64,000 nucleotides of DNA from Devosia ginsengisoli (GCF_007859655.1 NZ_CP042304.1:1302001-1366000), one strand, 5' to 3'; shown: positions 37,080-46,694, counted from the stretch's first letter. Numbers and translations are program-made. Notes: generated from the sequence alone by a model not told the origin.

Positions 37080-39858
37080 GAGCCCGTTGGCGGGCACATA
37101 GGGCGTCTTCTGACTTGGCTGGCGGGCTCTCTCGCCTCTCCACGCCCCTGTGTCTCCTCCTGGAGGCTCTTCTCCATGCCTGCCCGATGACGGGCGGCAC
37201 CACCGTGAAACAACGGGGCAATCCATGCGCGGCATTTTCAATTACGTTCGAGGCTTCATCAACGAGGCCCATGAGTTCGGCTTCGCGGCAGCGGTGAACG
37301 AGCATCGGCAGGAGCTGGCTCGGACCATCGGGCATCACTTCGGCAACCACCTTGGCGGCTCCCAGGCTATGTGGGGGCCGAACACCGGCAAGGACAGCAT
37401 CAACCCGCTCTTTGCTTCGGCTATCCAGAATGGCTGGAACGGGGTGTGGGCAAGTGACCCACTTCCGTCTGGCCCCCAGGTGGCGCAGGTGGGCGAGCGC
37501 ATGGACCCCACGGCCACTCCCATGAACCCCTCGGGGGCGAAGTTCAGCTTCGCTAACGTGGTCAATGCGGGTGCGGGCTACACCACCATCACCGGCTCGG
37601 ACGGTCTCAACTACACCCTGGAGGGACCGCGGAATTGGCGCAACAACAACCCCGGCAACATGGAGTATGGCGACTTCGCTAAGTCCCATGGGGCAATCGG
37701 CACGGATGGCCGGTTCGCTATCTTCCCGACCTATCAGGCGGGACGTGAGGCGAAGCGCTCGCTGCTGTTCGAGGGCCAAAACTACAAGGGTCTCAGCCTG
37801 ACCCAGGCCATCACCCGGTACTCGCCCCCGAGCGACAACAACCCGACCGATCGCTACATTGCCACCGTAGCGGGGGCGCTAGGTATCTCGCCAACGACCC
37901 CTATGGGCCACCTCACGGCTGACCAGCAGAACCAGCTCCTGGACGCGATGGAGAGCTTCGAAGGGTACAAGGCTGGTCGCATCATGCGGAACGGTCAGCT
38001 CGTGGAAATGGATCTGAAATCCGACTTCAATCCACGCAACGGGGCCGTGAACATGCCCTTCGCGGGGGACAGCCAGTTCTCCATGGCAGCTGGCGACCAC
38101 TCGGTGGACATCAGCCAGACGAACCCCTCGCAGCCCTGGACGAACCAGGAGCTGACCCAGCAGGCCGCTGAGGACGCTGCCAAGGCGGAAGCCAATAAGG
38201 CAAGCCTCCTCGATCTAGCGGGCACTGCGGTTCGGGAGGAGACGGTCCTCGGGTGGGCTCTTCGGGGCAACGAGAAGTTCATGCCCGACGACAGCTATGT
38301 GTTCGACGCCAAGACGGCCACCGAGGGCATCCCTGACATCTACTGGGACCGCTTCGAGCGAACCACCTCACAGGCTGAGACGGACTTCATCCGCCAGAAC
38401 ATCCTCGACACGATGACCGCTGACCAGAAGCTGGCTGACGCCGGTTGGCTGGGGGTGGCTCTCCGCATTGGTGCTGGCGCTACTGACCCGGTTGCCTGGG
38501 CGGCTGGTGCTGGCATCACCGCGATCTCCGGTGGTTCGGGTTTGGCCCCGTTCCTGGCCGCTAAGTTTGGCCGGGCAGGGAGCATCATGAATGGTGCCCT
38601 CACAGGTGCCGCAGCGACTGCCATCCCGGAGGCCTATATCGCCACCCAGAAGCCAACCTATCAGGTCAGCGAACTGGCCATGGCGGTGGGCACTGGGCTG
38701 TTCCTCGGGGGTGCCTTCGGGACGTTCTCGAAGAACGCCGCAGAGGCCCGCAACATCGAGCAGCTGGGCAAGTCCTTGATGCGCGGTGAGGGTGACCTTG
38801 TGGCCGCTCGACGGTCCAGGTTGGCTTCGCCCAGGTGGCTGAGCTGGGCAACGTCATGTGGCAGGCCGGTCTTCGGGCCACCTTCACCAACATGCCGTCC
38901 TGGCGCTCGATGTGGCGCAACATGAGGAACGGTAAGCTGGACGATACCCTGGCCCAGGAATGGGAGGACATCACCGGCATCGGCGCTGACTGGCTCCGGC
39001 ACTCCGATCTTCGCCGCATGGATGAGTTCGAGAACCCCCTCGGGGCATCAAGAACAACCCGCTGCTCGACCGGGCTGACCGGCTCCAGCAGAAGGGCGTT
39101 CGGGCGGTGACCGCGATCTCGGGCATGGCCCCTATCAATACGGCACTCCAGCGGCTGACGGGCAGGGCGATCTTCAACAAGTTCGCGCTGCTGGCTCGCA
39201 AGGGTGACGTGACGGCCGATAAGCGCATGCTCGGCCTGGGCCTGTCCACGGACATGCTGAACCGCATCACGAAGGAGATCAGGACATCGGCGTCGTTCAA
39301 CGGCTCCCGGCTCAAGGCGATGAACTTCGCCCAGTGGGGAGATCAGGAAGCCCTCGCGGCTTTCGAGAACGCCGTGTTCCGTATGGGCCGCACCGTCATC
39401 CAGGAGAACGATCTGGGCAACATGGCGATGTGGATGTCACACCCCTTAGCGAAGACCCTCTTCCAGTTCAGGACGTTCATGCTCGCGAGCTGGTCCAAAC
39501 AGTTCCTCAACGGGCTGAACATGCGGGACTTCACCACGTTCGCCAGCTTCTCCACCACGGCCTTCCTGGGCACCATGTCCTTCGCCACGAGGGAATACCT
39601 CAACGCGCAGGGTCGGTCGGATAGGGAGAAGTATCTGGCGGAACGGCTCAGTCCCCAGAAGCTCGCCGCTGCGGGGCTACAGAACAGTTCCTGGTTCGGT
39701 ATCTTCGCGCCGATCATCGACACGACCATCACCCCGGCTCTTGGGATGAACGCCATCTTCGACGCCCGCAACACTCAGCAGGCATCGGACGCCGTGTTCG
39801 GTAACCCCACGGTGGGCCTGCTCGACGCCCTCAAGGCGGCGACTACGGTCCCCGCAGA
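35976..39858. other. Inverted segment splitting two phage genes
   Basis: Bounded by CGATC at 35971-35975 and its complement GATCG at 39859-39863. Flipping the 3.88 kb between them restores the integrase across one junction and the virion-type protein across the other, each in the correct frame. It also places both genes on the minus strand with the rest of the phage-type genes. No longer inverted repeat is seen around the pentamers. Confidence 0.85.
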
Positions 39859-39863
39859 GATCG
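37225..39863 (+). pseudogene. Phage internal-virion/DNA-transfer-like protein, body (split by inversion, frameshifted)
   Basis: Starts MRGIFNYVRGFINEAHEFGF. Residues about 130-260 carry the virion-protein pattern NWRNNNPGNMEYGDFA, GRFAIFPTYQAGREAKRSLL and ITRYSPPSDNNPTDRYIATV; alanine/glycine-rich membrane-like helices follow (ATDPVAWAAGAGITAISGGS). Such large proteins of podovirus-like phages are ejected with DNA into the host envelope. Frame slips lie at about 38803-38814 and in the G run 39042-39045. The C-terminal end is at 35855-35975 on the other strand. In the present orientation the frame ends artificially at 39904. Confidence 0.78.
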
Positions 39864-40335
39864 TGCCCAACCGAGATAGCTCCACCACTGTCGCACGGAT
39901 GTAAGCGGCTTCGGCGGTCCCCCTGGGGACATCTTCCACGATCTCGTCAGGGCTACCCAAACGATTCTCGAACCGGGCAAGAGCCTCCTGGTATCGGTCG
40001 TGGAGGCTGTCCCAAACCTCAGCCGGAGTGTCGTCACCAGCATGCTGGAGGACGAACCAGTCGTACCACCGGCCTGCCAGCTCGTGCAGTTGCCGATGAG
40101 ACAGCTCTAGTGTCGTTCCGGTGGCTGCTGACCGTAATGCAGCGATTCTGTTCTCAATATCGGCCACCCACTCTGCAAACGCGCCCTTGGCCTCGCCTGC
40201 TGATTTGTCGGTGGTGAGCCGAAAGCGCTCTTCCTGGCGAACACCGTAGGCACGCTGGTAGGCGTCCCGTACATCAGCCGGGATTACCTTGCGGGCGAAC
40301 CAATCGCCATTTTTAGCTCGGGAAAGTGCTGGCAT
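39859..40335 (-). pseudogene. Tyrosine integrase, N-terminal third (split by inversion)
   Basis: From the ATG at 40335 (MPALSRAKNGDWFARKVIPA) the frame gives the N-terminal domain typical of tRNA-targeting integrases of alphaproteobacterial islands (DVRDAYQRAYGVRQEERFRL; LAGRWYDWFVLQHAGDD). It is protein-like up to VELSRLGTI at the CGATC breakpoint. Beyond that the frame only shadows the virion gene. Its place next to the tRNA att site is the usual one for an integrase gene. A GTG at 40347 is an alternative start. Confidence 0.8.
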
Positions 40336-40344
40336 GAGGATGGC

Positions 40345-40385
40345 CACTTGTAGCGCCCTTTGTAGTGGGTGGGCAGCTACAAGTG
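40345..40385. promoter_or_regulatory. Inverted repeat upstream of the integrase start
   Basis: CACTTGTAGC (40345-40354) and GCTACAAGTG (40376-40385) are a perfect 10-bp inverted pair with TTTGTAGTG between. It overlaps the integrase promoter region and may serve as arm-type integrase sites or an autoregulatory operator. The gene-free remainder up to the tRNA shows nothing else. Confidence 0.5.
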
Positions 40386-40432
40386 CCTGTAATCCTTCAA
40401 CTCTTTGGTCCCATTAGAAGAATGGGAGAGTT

Positions 40433-40449
40433 TGGTGCGGTCGAGAAGA
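40433..40449. other. Right attachment site (att), within tRNA-Leu
   Basis: TGGTGCGGTCGAGAAGA, the same 17 bases as at 30278-30294. It covers the CCA end, acceptor 3' strand and part of the T arm, so integration keeps the tRNA intact. Confidence 0.9.
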
Positions 40450-40517
40450 CTCGAACTTCCACGTCTTGCGACACAGCGACCTCAACGCTGCGCGTCTACC
40501 AATTCCGCCACGACCGC
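40433..40517 (-). tRNA. tRNA-Leu (anticodon GAG)
   Basis: On the minus strand an 85-base cloverleaf with encoded CCA. Acceptor stem GCGGTCG / CGACCGC, anticodon stem CAGCG / CGCTG around the loop TTGAGGT (anticodon GAG), long class-II variable arm and T loop GTTCGAGTC. It reads leucine CTC/CTT codons. Its 3' end is the island's integration site. Confidence 0.95.
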
Positions 40518-40668
40518 ACACTTTGGTAGAGCAACGCCCCAGGGGGCGAAGCGAGTGGGGATGTAGCAAAGGTCTCTGCCAACCTCAAGCGGTTAAATCG
40601 AGATTTGCATGCAGGCTGTGGAGAGGGGTGGGCATGACAAGACCACCAGCGGCACCACAGCCCTGATC

Positions 40669-40752
40669 GTCACCCTCGGGCTCGACCCGAGGGCGTTTCA
40701 CTTAACCAGCGCTCCGCAAGTGTAGAGCCCTCGGGTCGAGCCCGAGGGTGAC
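40669..40752. repeat. Long inverted repeat, family D
   Basis: Two perfect 26-base arms (40669-40694 and 40727-40752) starting GTCACCCTCGGGCTCGACCC and its complement, separated by 32 bases. It lies between the tRNA gene and the FliN-like gene. A short relative is at 46695. Confidence 0.9.
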
Positions 40753-40789
40753 GGCCGGTGGTTGGGGGTGATGCCAGCGGATGAACGGC

Positions 40790-41023
40790 CTAGCCGCGGC
40801 GGAAAATCTTCTCGGAGATCAGCACGCGCAGGTGCCCGTCCTCGACGCTGACTTCGCCATGGGCGATCAGCGTGCTGTTGGCATAGATGTTGAGCGGATC
40901 GTTTTCGGTGGCGTCGAGTTCGATCACCGCGCCGCGGCCCATGCGCAGCAAATGGTGGACCGGCATCGTGGTTGCGCCAAGCTCGACCGTGATGTCCACT
41001 TCAATATTGTCTAATGTGCTCAT
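40790..41023 (-). CDS. FliN/SpoA-domain small protein
   Basis: 77 residues from the ATG at 41023 (MSTLDNIEVDITVELGATTM). Essentially only the C-terminal SpoA domain of FliN/FliM-type switch proteins (VHHLLRMGRGAVIELDATEN, IYANSTLIAHGEVSV, LRVLISEKIF). FliN forms the flagellar C-ring, but no other flagellar gene is in this window, so this may be an orphan SpoA protein. It is divergent from lipB. Confidence 0.8.
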   Translation of the reverse strand: MSTLDNIEVDITVELGATTMPVHHLLRMGRGAVIELDATENDPLNIYANSTLIAHGEVSVEDGHLRVLISEKIFRRG

Positions 41024-41097
41024 AGATAGATAGCGAACCCCGACCCGGCCGACAGCATGCGGCCGCTGAATCTCATACAGGTAACTCTCTGGCAAGC

Positions 41098-41853
41098 ATG
41101 GTTATGGAAGCGTTAACGGCACCGGCGGAAGCGTGCGAAATCGGGAATAAACTGGTTCGCGCCGACGGCCGGCCGGTGCAGTGGATCATTTCGCCCGATC
41201 CGGTGCCCTACCCCGTGGCGCTGGAGGCCATGCGTGCCCGCGCCGCCGCCATCGCGGCCGGCGAGGCCGAGGAAGCCATCTGGCTGCTGGAGCATCCGCC
41301 GCTTTATACGGCCGGCACGTCGGCCGTGCCCGAGGACCTGCTGAGCGATCGTTTTCCGGTCTATGAGGCCGGGCGCGGCGGGCAATATACCTATCACGGC
41401 CCCGGCCAGCGCGTGGCCTATGTCATGCTCGACCTGACCCAGCGCGGCCGCGACATCCGCTGCCTGGTGAAAGGGCTGGAAAGCTGGGTGATCGATACGC
41501 TGGCCGCCCACAATATATCAGGCGAGCGCCGCGAGGGGCGGATCGGGGTCTGGGTGCAGCGGCCGGACAAGGGCGCGCTCAAGGAGGACAAGATCGCCGC
41601 CATCGGCGTGCGGGTCTCCAAATGGGTGACCTTTCACGGCATTTCGCTCAATGTCATGCCCGACCTCCGCCATTATGACGGCATCGTGCCCTGCGGGATT
41701 TCGGACCAGGGCGTCACCAGTTTCGAGGATCTGGGGCAGCTCGTTTCCATGCCGGAAGTCGATTCCGTGCTGCGCGCCGCCTTCGAGAAACAGTTCGGGC
41801 CGACCAGCGCCGCAACGGAGGAAAGCCTTGTAGCGCGGGCTTCAATGGCCTAG
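41098..41853 (+). CDS. lipB: Octanoyltransferase LipB
   Basis: 251 residues. LipB motifs: [35 protein letters not shown], the catalytic lysine region [15 protein letters not shown] and the catalytic cysteine in [14 protein letters not shown]. It moves octanoate from acyl-ACP to lipoyl domains, the first step of lipoate synthesis. An ATG six bases further in is an alternative start. Confidence 0.95.
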   Translation: MVMEALTAPAEACEIGNKLVRADGRPVQWIISPDPVPYPVALEAMRARAAAIAAGEAEEAIWLLEHPPLYTAGTSAVPEDLLSDRFPVYEAGRGGQYTYHGPGQRVAYVMLDLTQRGRDIRCLVKGLESWVIDTLAAHNISGERREGRIGVWVQRPDKGALKEDKIAAIGVRVSKWVTFHGISLNVMPDLRHYDGIVPCGISDQGVTSFEDLGQLVSMPEVDSVLRAAFEKQFGPTSAATEESLVARASMA

Positions 41854-41888
41854 TTGCGTATCAATCCAATCGCGCCCTGGAGGACGAG

Positions 41889-42440
41889 ATGACGCTGGAC
41901 GATCTGAAACGCCTGTTCACCCGCCAGACCCTGTTCCGGCTCGACGCGATCCTGTCGCCCAAGCTGGTGCCCATCCTCTATGCGCTCGGCCTTGCCGGCA
42001 TTCTGCTCTGGGCCGTCGGCCATCTGTTCTGGACCTTCGGTTTCGGCTTCGGCAACGGGTTGTGGGGTCTGCTGGAAATTGCGGTTTTCGGCTTGTTGCT
42101 GCTGGTGGGCCTGCGCATTGCCTGCGAGGCGCTGCTGGTGTGGTTCAAGGCACATGAGCAAAGCGGGGAGACGGTGAACCGCTCGCGCTATTCGGCCAGC
42201 CTGCTCGATGAAGTGCGCGACGCCATCCGCGACCTGGCGGAAGAAGGCGAGGATGGCGACTACGCCGAGGCCGACGAATATATCACCCCGGCCACCGAGC
42301 CTGCGCCCTATGTGCCGCCGGTGCCACCTGTTCCACCAGTTCCACCGGCCACGCCGCGCAGCCCGGCAACCACCTCCGGCGAGACGCACAAGACGCCCCG
42401 CCGCACAGCCAAGCGCACGCCGCCGAAGAATGTGAGCTGA
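41889..42440 (+). CDS. DUF4282-like membrane protein with proline-rich tail
   Basis: 183 residues. Two membrane helices after a basic start (ILSPKLVPILYALGLAGILL; LEIAVFGLLLLVGLRIACEA) match DUF4282 in layout. A cytoplasmic acidic region follows, then PYVPPVPPVPPVPPATP, a short proline-valine repeat, and a basic end (TPRRTAKRTPPKN). GGAGGACG precedes the ATG. Function unknown; follows lipB by 35 bases. Confidence 0.7.
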   Translation: MTLDDLKRLFTRQTLFRLDAILSPKLVPILYALGLAGILLWAVGHLFWTFGFGFGNGLWGLLEIAVFGLLLLVGLRIACEALLVWFKAHEQSGETVNRSRYSASLLDEVRDAIRDLAEEGEDGDYAEADEYITPATEPAPYVPPVPPVPPVPPATPRSPATTSGETHKTPRRTAKRTPPKNVS

Positions 42441-42445
42441 CATAC

Positions 42446-42578
42446 GTGCCACGCCCTCGTGGTTCGAGGCGCTGAAGAAGCGCACCTCACCATGAGGGCT
42501 ACTGGAACGCCGGGTTATTAGTAGCCCTCATGGTGAGGTGCGAGCTCTTCGCGAGCCTCGAACCACGAGGGCGTGGCA
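42446..42578. repeat. Dispersed palindromic repeat, family A, copy 4
   Basis: Full copy with outer arms GTGCCACGCCCTCGTGGTTC and complement and the inner CTCACCATGAGGGCTACT pair. It fills the gap between the DUF4282-like gene and the convergent doxX1 gene and could serve as a bidirectional transcript end. Confidence 0.92.
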
Positions 42579-42585
42579 ATGAAGC

Positions 42586-42963
42586 CTACTGCTTGTTGAA
42601 GCTCCAGGCGCCCGGCCCTGCAAAGACCAGGTAGCCGAAGATGAAGCAGTAGAGGATGGCGCCGCCGCCCATATTGATGGTCGGGAAGAAACCGCCTGTC
42701 GAGACGTGGCCCATGAAGTAGGCCACGGCCATGAAACCGCAGAGCAAGAAGGCGACCGGGCGGGTGAAGAAGCCCACCAGGATCAGCAGGCCCCCGACGA
42801 ATTCAAGAATACCGGCGACCAGCAAGATCCCCTCGACCGGAAACGGAAACGGCGTGGGGAAGCCGAACAGCTTCATCGAGCCGCTTTCGATGAACAGCAG
42901 GGCAGTGACGATGCGCAACACGGCAAGGGCCTGCGGCGCGTAGGCGGAAAGACGGTCGAACAT
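42586..42963 (-). CDS. DoxX family membrane protein, first copy
   Basis: 125 residues with four hydrophobic helices and the DoxX pattern (VLRIVTALLFIESGSMKLFG; LEFVGGLLILVGFFTRPVAF; YCFIFGYLVFAGPGAWSFN). DoxX proteins are small inner-membrane proteins linked to redox or thiosulfate metabolism; the role here is unknown. The paralogue next door is very similar. Confidence 0.88.
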   Translation of the reverse strand: MFDRLSAYAPQALAVLRIVTALLFIESGSMKLFGFPTPFPFPVEGILLVAGILEFVGGLLILVGFFTRPVAFLLCGFMAVAYFMGHVSTGGFFPTINMGGGAILYCFIFGYLVFAGPGAWSFNKQ

Positions 42964-43067
42964 GACGAGACTCCTGTAGCGATGTCTGGCCAGCCGCGCT
43001 GACCCATATCAGCTAGACGGCCAACATGCCCGATTCCCGACACATCTCTGGCTTCTCCAGGCACAAA

Positions 43068-43094
43068 AAACCCGCGGATCGCTCCGCGGGTTCT
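43068..43094 (-). terminator. Intrinsic terminator after doxX2
   Basis: On the minus strand AACCCGCGGA-GCGA-TCCGCGGGTT followed by TTTTG, 25 bases after the doxX2 stop. Confidence 0.9.
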
Positions 43095-43118
43095 GCAGAT
43101 GGCGCTACCGAAGCCGCT

Positions 43119-43495
43119 CTATTGCTTGTTGATGCTCCAGGCGCCGGGGCCGGAGAACACCAGGTAGAGGAAGACGAAGCAGAACAGGATTGCCGCGTCG
43201 CCACCATTCATGGCGGGGAACAGGTTGGCCGGGGCATGCGCCATCCAATAGGCGACAGCCATTTCGCCGGCGGCAATGAAGGCGGCCGGGCGGGTGAAGA
43301 AGCCCACCAGCACCAGGATGCCAGCGACGATTTCGATTATGCCGGCCAGGCCGAACAGGCTGAACAGCGGCGGCGTCATATCGGAAGCCGGGAAGCCGAT
43401 GATTTTCTGCGTGCCATGGAGAATGAACAGCAGGGCGGTGACGATGCGCAGCACGGCGAGGCCTGCGGCGCATAGGCGGAGAGACGGTCGAACAT
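43119..43495 (-). pseudogene. DoxX family membrane protein, second copy, frameshifted near its start
   Basis: The ATG at 43495 gives MFDRLSAYAPQA, identical to the start of the first copy. The frame then slips at about 43459-43463: the first copy reads GCCCTTGCC (A-L-A) where this one has GCCTCGCC, one C short. The next frame continues LAVLRIVTALLFILHGTQK and runs DoxX-like to AWSINKQ-stop. The untouched frame would start elsewhere with an implausible leader. Single-base loss, or a sequencing indel. Confidence 0.78.
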
Positions 43496-43755
43496 GTTGT
43501 GGCTCCTTTGAGCATCGGGATGTTGCGCCCGCCCCGTCAGGCGCATCTGACAAAAGCCCAGTTAGAGCAATCAGTTGCAACGCAAAACCGGCCCGATGGC
43601 AGACGCACTGTTCGCAAAAAGCAGGTGCTCACCGCCATGTGCCCGCCAGAATCGGAAGCCCTGCCCCGCGTGGCGCGGGAGGCAGTCACATTGCGTAACC
43701 GCCCAAGTTTCTGTATGACGCGCCCAATCATTCCCACATCGGAACTTCCGCTCAC

Positions 43756-45087
43756 ATGAGCCAAGCGCCAAAAATTGGCCTCGTCAGCCTCGGCTGCCCC
43801 AAGGCCCTCGTCGATAGCGAACGCATCATGTCGACGCTTCGCTCGCAGGGTTATTCGTTCAGCCGCGACTATGCCGGGGCCGATATCGTCCTCGTCAACA
43901 CTTGCGGCTTCCTCGATTCCGCCAAGCAGGAATCGCTCGAAGCCATCGGCGAAGCCCTCAACGAAAACGGCCGCGTCATCGTCACGGGGTGCCTCGGCGT
44001 CGAGGAAGAGCTGATCCGCCAGACCCATCCGTCAGTGTTGGCCATTTCCGGCCCGCATCAATACGAGAATGTCGTCTCGGCCGTGCATGAGCACCTGCCG
44101 CCGGTGCCCAACAAATTCGTCGACCTGGTGCCGGAAACCGGGCTGAAGCTCACCCCGCGCCACTACGCGTATCTCAAGATTTCCGAAGGCTGCAACAACC
44201 GCTGCTCCTTCTGCATCATCCCGCAGATTCGCGGCGACCTGGCCTCGCGCCCGGCCGCGGGCATTCTGGGCGAGGCCGAGGGGCTGATCCGCTCGGGCGT
44301 CAAGGAACTGCTCGTCATCAGCCAGGATACCAGTGCCTATGGTGTCGATATCAAATATGCCGAGAGCAATTATCGCGGCCGGCCGGTCAAGGCGAAGTTC
44401 TATGACCTCGCCAAGGAACTGGGCCAGCTCGGTGCCTGGGTGCGCCTGCACTATGTCTACCCCTACCCCCATGTCGATGCGGTCATGGAGCTGATGGCCG
44501 AAGGCCTGGTGCTGCCCTATCTCGACATTCCCTTCCAGCACGCTTCGCCCAAAGTGCTGAAAGCCATGCGCCGCCCAGCGCATCAGGAAAAGACGCTGAA
44601 TCGGATTCTCGACTGGAAGCGCCAGGTCCCTGACCTGACTGTACGATCCAACTTCATCGTCGGCTTCCCCGGCGAGACCGAAGACGATTTCGAGATGATG
44701 CTCGACTTCATCGAGGAAGCCGAAATCGACCGCGCCGGCTGCTTCAAATACGAGCCGGTAACCGGCGCCCCGGCCAATGAACTGGACGGCATCGTGCCCG
44801 ACGAGGTCGCGCAGGACCGCTTCGAGCGGCTGATGGAAGTGGCGCAGAATGTCTCGACCGGGCAACTGGCCAAGAAGGTCGGCCGCACTATCCAGGTGCT
44901 GGTGGACGATGTGCAGCCCGAGGCAAACCAGGCCATTGCCCGCTCCAAATGGGACGCGCCCGACATCGACGGCCAGGTGATCATCGCCAAGGCTACCGGC
45001 ATCAAGCCGGGCGACATGCTCGACGTGGTGGTGACCGACAGCGACGAATATGACCTGTTCGCCGAGCCGGTGGCGGCGCTGAACTAA
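43756..45087 (+). CDS. rimO: Ribosomal protein S12 methylthiotransferase RimO
   Basis: 443 residues: an N-terminal MTTase domain with three cysteines ([34 protein letters not shown]), a radical-SAM core with C-x3-C-x2-C ([19 protein letters not shown]) and a C-terminal TRAM domain. RimO methylthiolates the conserved aspartate of S12. The length matches the family. A terminator follows. Confidence 0.97.
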   Translation: MSQAPKIGLVSLGCPKALVDSERIMSTLRSQGYSFSRDYAGADIVLVNTCGFLDSAKQESLEAIGEALNENGRVIVTGCLGVEEELIRQTHPSVLAISGPHQYENVVSAVHEHLPPVPNKFVDLVPETGLKLTPRHYAYLKISEGCNNRCSFCIIPQIRGDLASRPAAGILGEAEGLIRSGVKELLVISQDTSAYGVDIKYAESNYRGRPVKAKFYDLAKELGQLGAWVRLHYVYPYPHVDAVMELMAEGLVLPYLDIPFQHASPKVLKAMRRPAHQEKTLNRILDWKRQVPDLTVRSNFIVGFPGETEDDFEMMLDFIEEAEIDRAGCFKYEPVTGAPANELDGIVPDEVAQDRFERLMEVAQNVSTGQLAKKVGRTIQVLVDDVQPEANQAIARSKWDAPDIDGQVIIAKATGIKPGDMLDVVVTDSDEYDLFAEPVAALN

Positions 45088-45129
45088 GCGCTTTCAAGCA
45101 CTTACCGGTAAAATCGGACTTATTTTGCC

Positions 45130-45155
45130 AAGGCGCCGTTCGCGGCGCCTTTTGC
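45130..45155 (+). terminator. Intrinsic terminator of rimO
   Basis: AAGGCGCCG-TTCG-CGGCGCCTT followed by TTGC, about 40 bases after the rimO stop; a stable tetraloop hairpin. Confidence 0.85.
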
Positions 45156-45235
45156 ATGCGCAGCACAGCATTTTGCAATCTCACGGACCTGTGACAGGCT
45201 CGTCATGTAGCGAGTCCCTATTGAGGAGAATGGGA

Positions 45236-45487
45236 ATGGCTTTTGACGGCGTAGGTTGGCTGGCAGCCATCATCATCGGCGGCTTAGCCGGGTGGTTGGC
45301 CAGCATGTTCATGAATGCCGGCGGCGGCGTGCTCAAGAATGTTATCCTGGGCATTGTCGGCGCCATTCTGGCGAGTCTGGTCTTCGGTCTGCTGGGCATT
45401 TCGTTCGGCGGCTGGATCGGCTACCTGATCGCCGGATTTATCGGCGCCTGCATCATCATTTTGATCGGACGCTCCGTAGCACGCTGA
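45236..45487 (+). CDS. GlsB/YeaQ/YmgE family (transglycosylase-associated) membrane protein
   Basis: 83 residues with three hydrophobic, glycine-rich helices (WLAAIIIGGLAGWLASMFM, VILGIVGAILASLVFGLLG, GYLIAGFIGACIIILIGRSV). This is the YeaQ/GlsB type, small stress-induced inner-membrane proteins. GAGGAG lies seven bases before the ATG at 45236; an ATG six bases earlier is too close to the ribosome site. Confidence 0.9.
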   Translation: MAFDGVGWLAAIIIGGLAGWLASMFMNAGGGVLKNVILGIVGAILASLVFGLLGISFGGWIGYLIAGFIGACIIILIGRSVAR

Positions 45488-45692
45488 ATTGTCGGGCGGC
45501 TGCCACTGGGGTGGCCGCCCGCCTCCTAGAAACGAAATCGCGCCGTCGGGTCAGTTTCGGCAATGCCATTGCGGTCACCCTGCCTGATCGTAAATTACTC
45601 ATCCGAAACAGTGCTTTACCGCTGGACGCCCGACAGGTGCCATTGCATCTGACCACCAACGACTTCTCTCAATCGTTGGAAACCAGCGCCAG

Positions 45693-46676
45693 ATGAACAA
45701 ACTTCTCGCCACCGCCGTCGCCGCCATCGCTCTCGGCAGCGCCCCGGCTTTCGCCCAGCCGACCGATATTCTCAACGCATCCTATGACATCGGCCGCGAG
45801 CTGTTCGAGGCCGAGAATGCGGCCTTTGCCACTTCGGGCGCGACCGTGACGGTCAACCAGTCCCATGCCGGTTCCTCGACCCAGGCCCGCGCCATTCTCG
45901 AAGGCCTGCCGGCCGACGTCGTGACCTTCAACCAGGTGACCGACGTGCAGAAGCTGGTCGAAGGCGGCTTCGTCGCGGCAGACTGGGCCACGCAATTCCC
46001 CAGCAATGCCTCGCCCTTCTATTCCTTCCCGTCTTTCCTGGTGCGCGCGGGCAATCCCAAGGACATCAATGACTGGGGTGACCTGGCCAGGGACGGCGTA
46101 CAGGTGATCTTCCCCAATCCCAAGACCTCGGGCAATGGCCGCTATACCTATCTGGCCGCCCGCGCCTGGGCCGTCGAGGAATATGCCGGCGATGAAGCGC
46201 AGATCGAGGAATTCCTCACCAAGCTCTTCAACAACGTGCCGGTCTTCGAGACCGGTGGCCGCGCCGCCACCACCGCCTTCACCGAACGCCAGCTCGGCGA
46301 CGTGCTGATCACCTTCGAGGCCGAAACCCTGGCCGTGGCCAACCAGCTCGGCACCGACAAATACCTGCCGGTTACCCCCTCGGTGAGCTTCCTGTCCGAA
46401 TTCCCGGTCGCCATCGTCGACAAGGTCGTCGATAACAGGGGCAGCCGCGACCTGGCCAAGGCCTATCTCGATTTCCTGTTCACCCCGGCAGGCCAGGAAG
46501 TGGCGGCCGCCAATTTCCACCGCCCCAATGACGAGACGGTTGCTGCCGCCCATGCCGATACTTTTCCGGAAATCCGGCTGGTGACGGCCGTGGAAGCCTT
46601 TGGCGGCTGGGACGCGATTTCTGCTGAGCACTTCGCCGATGGCGGCCTGCTCGACAACGTGTTCCTCAATCAGTGA
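45693..46676 (+). CDS. Sulfate/thiosulfate ABC transporter substrate-binding protein
   Basis: 327 residues. Signal peptide (MNKLLATAVAAIALGSAPAFA) then the Sbp/CysP body: ILNASYDIGRELFEAEN, VNQSHAGSSTQARAILEGLPADV, VIFPNPKTSGNGRYTYLAA. It is a periplasmic sulfate-binding protein feeding the CysT/CysW permease encoded downstream. Sbp versus CysP cannot be decided. Confidence 0.93.
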   Translation: MNKLLATAVAAIALGSAPAFAQPTDILNASYDIGRELFEAENAAFATSGATVTVNQSHAGSSTQARAILEGLPADVVTFNQVTDVQKLVEGGFVAADWATQFPSNASPFYSFPSFLVRAGNPKDINDWGDLARDGVQVIFPNPKTSGNGRYTYLAARAWAVEEYAGDEAQIEEFLTKLFNNVPVFETGGRAATTAFTERQLGDVLITFEAETLAVANQLGTDKYLPVTPSVSFLSEFPVAIVDKVVDNRGSRDLAKAYLDFLFTPAGQEVAAANFHRPNDETVAAAHADTFPEIRLVTAVEAFGGWDAISAEHFADGGLLDNVFLNQ

Positions 46677-46694
46677 TCGATCCGCAAACTCGAT

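Larger units (their letters stand above)
30278..40449. mobile_element. Integrated phage-derived genomic island in tRNA-Leu(GAG)
   Basis: About 10.2 kb bounded by a 17-bp direct repeat, TGGTGCGGTCGAGAAGA, at 30278-30294 and 40433-40449. The right copy is the 3' end of an intact tRNA-Leu gene. The interior holds a tyrosine integrase (split), a serine recombinase, a BRO-type antirepressor, a MarR-like regulator, a phage virion-type protein (split) and several unknown genes. No capsid, tail or terminase genes are seen, so it is a prophage remnant or satellite-like element. Several genes carry frameshifts. Confidence 0.88.
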
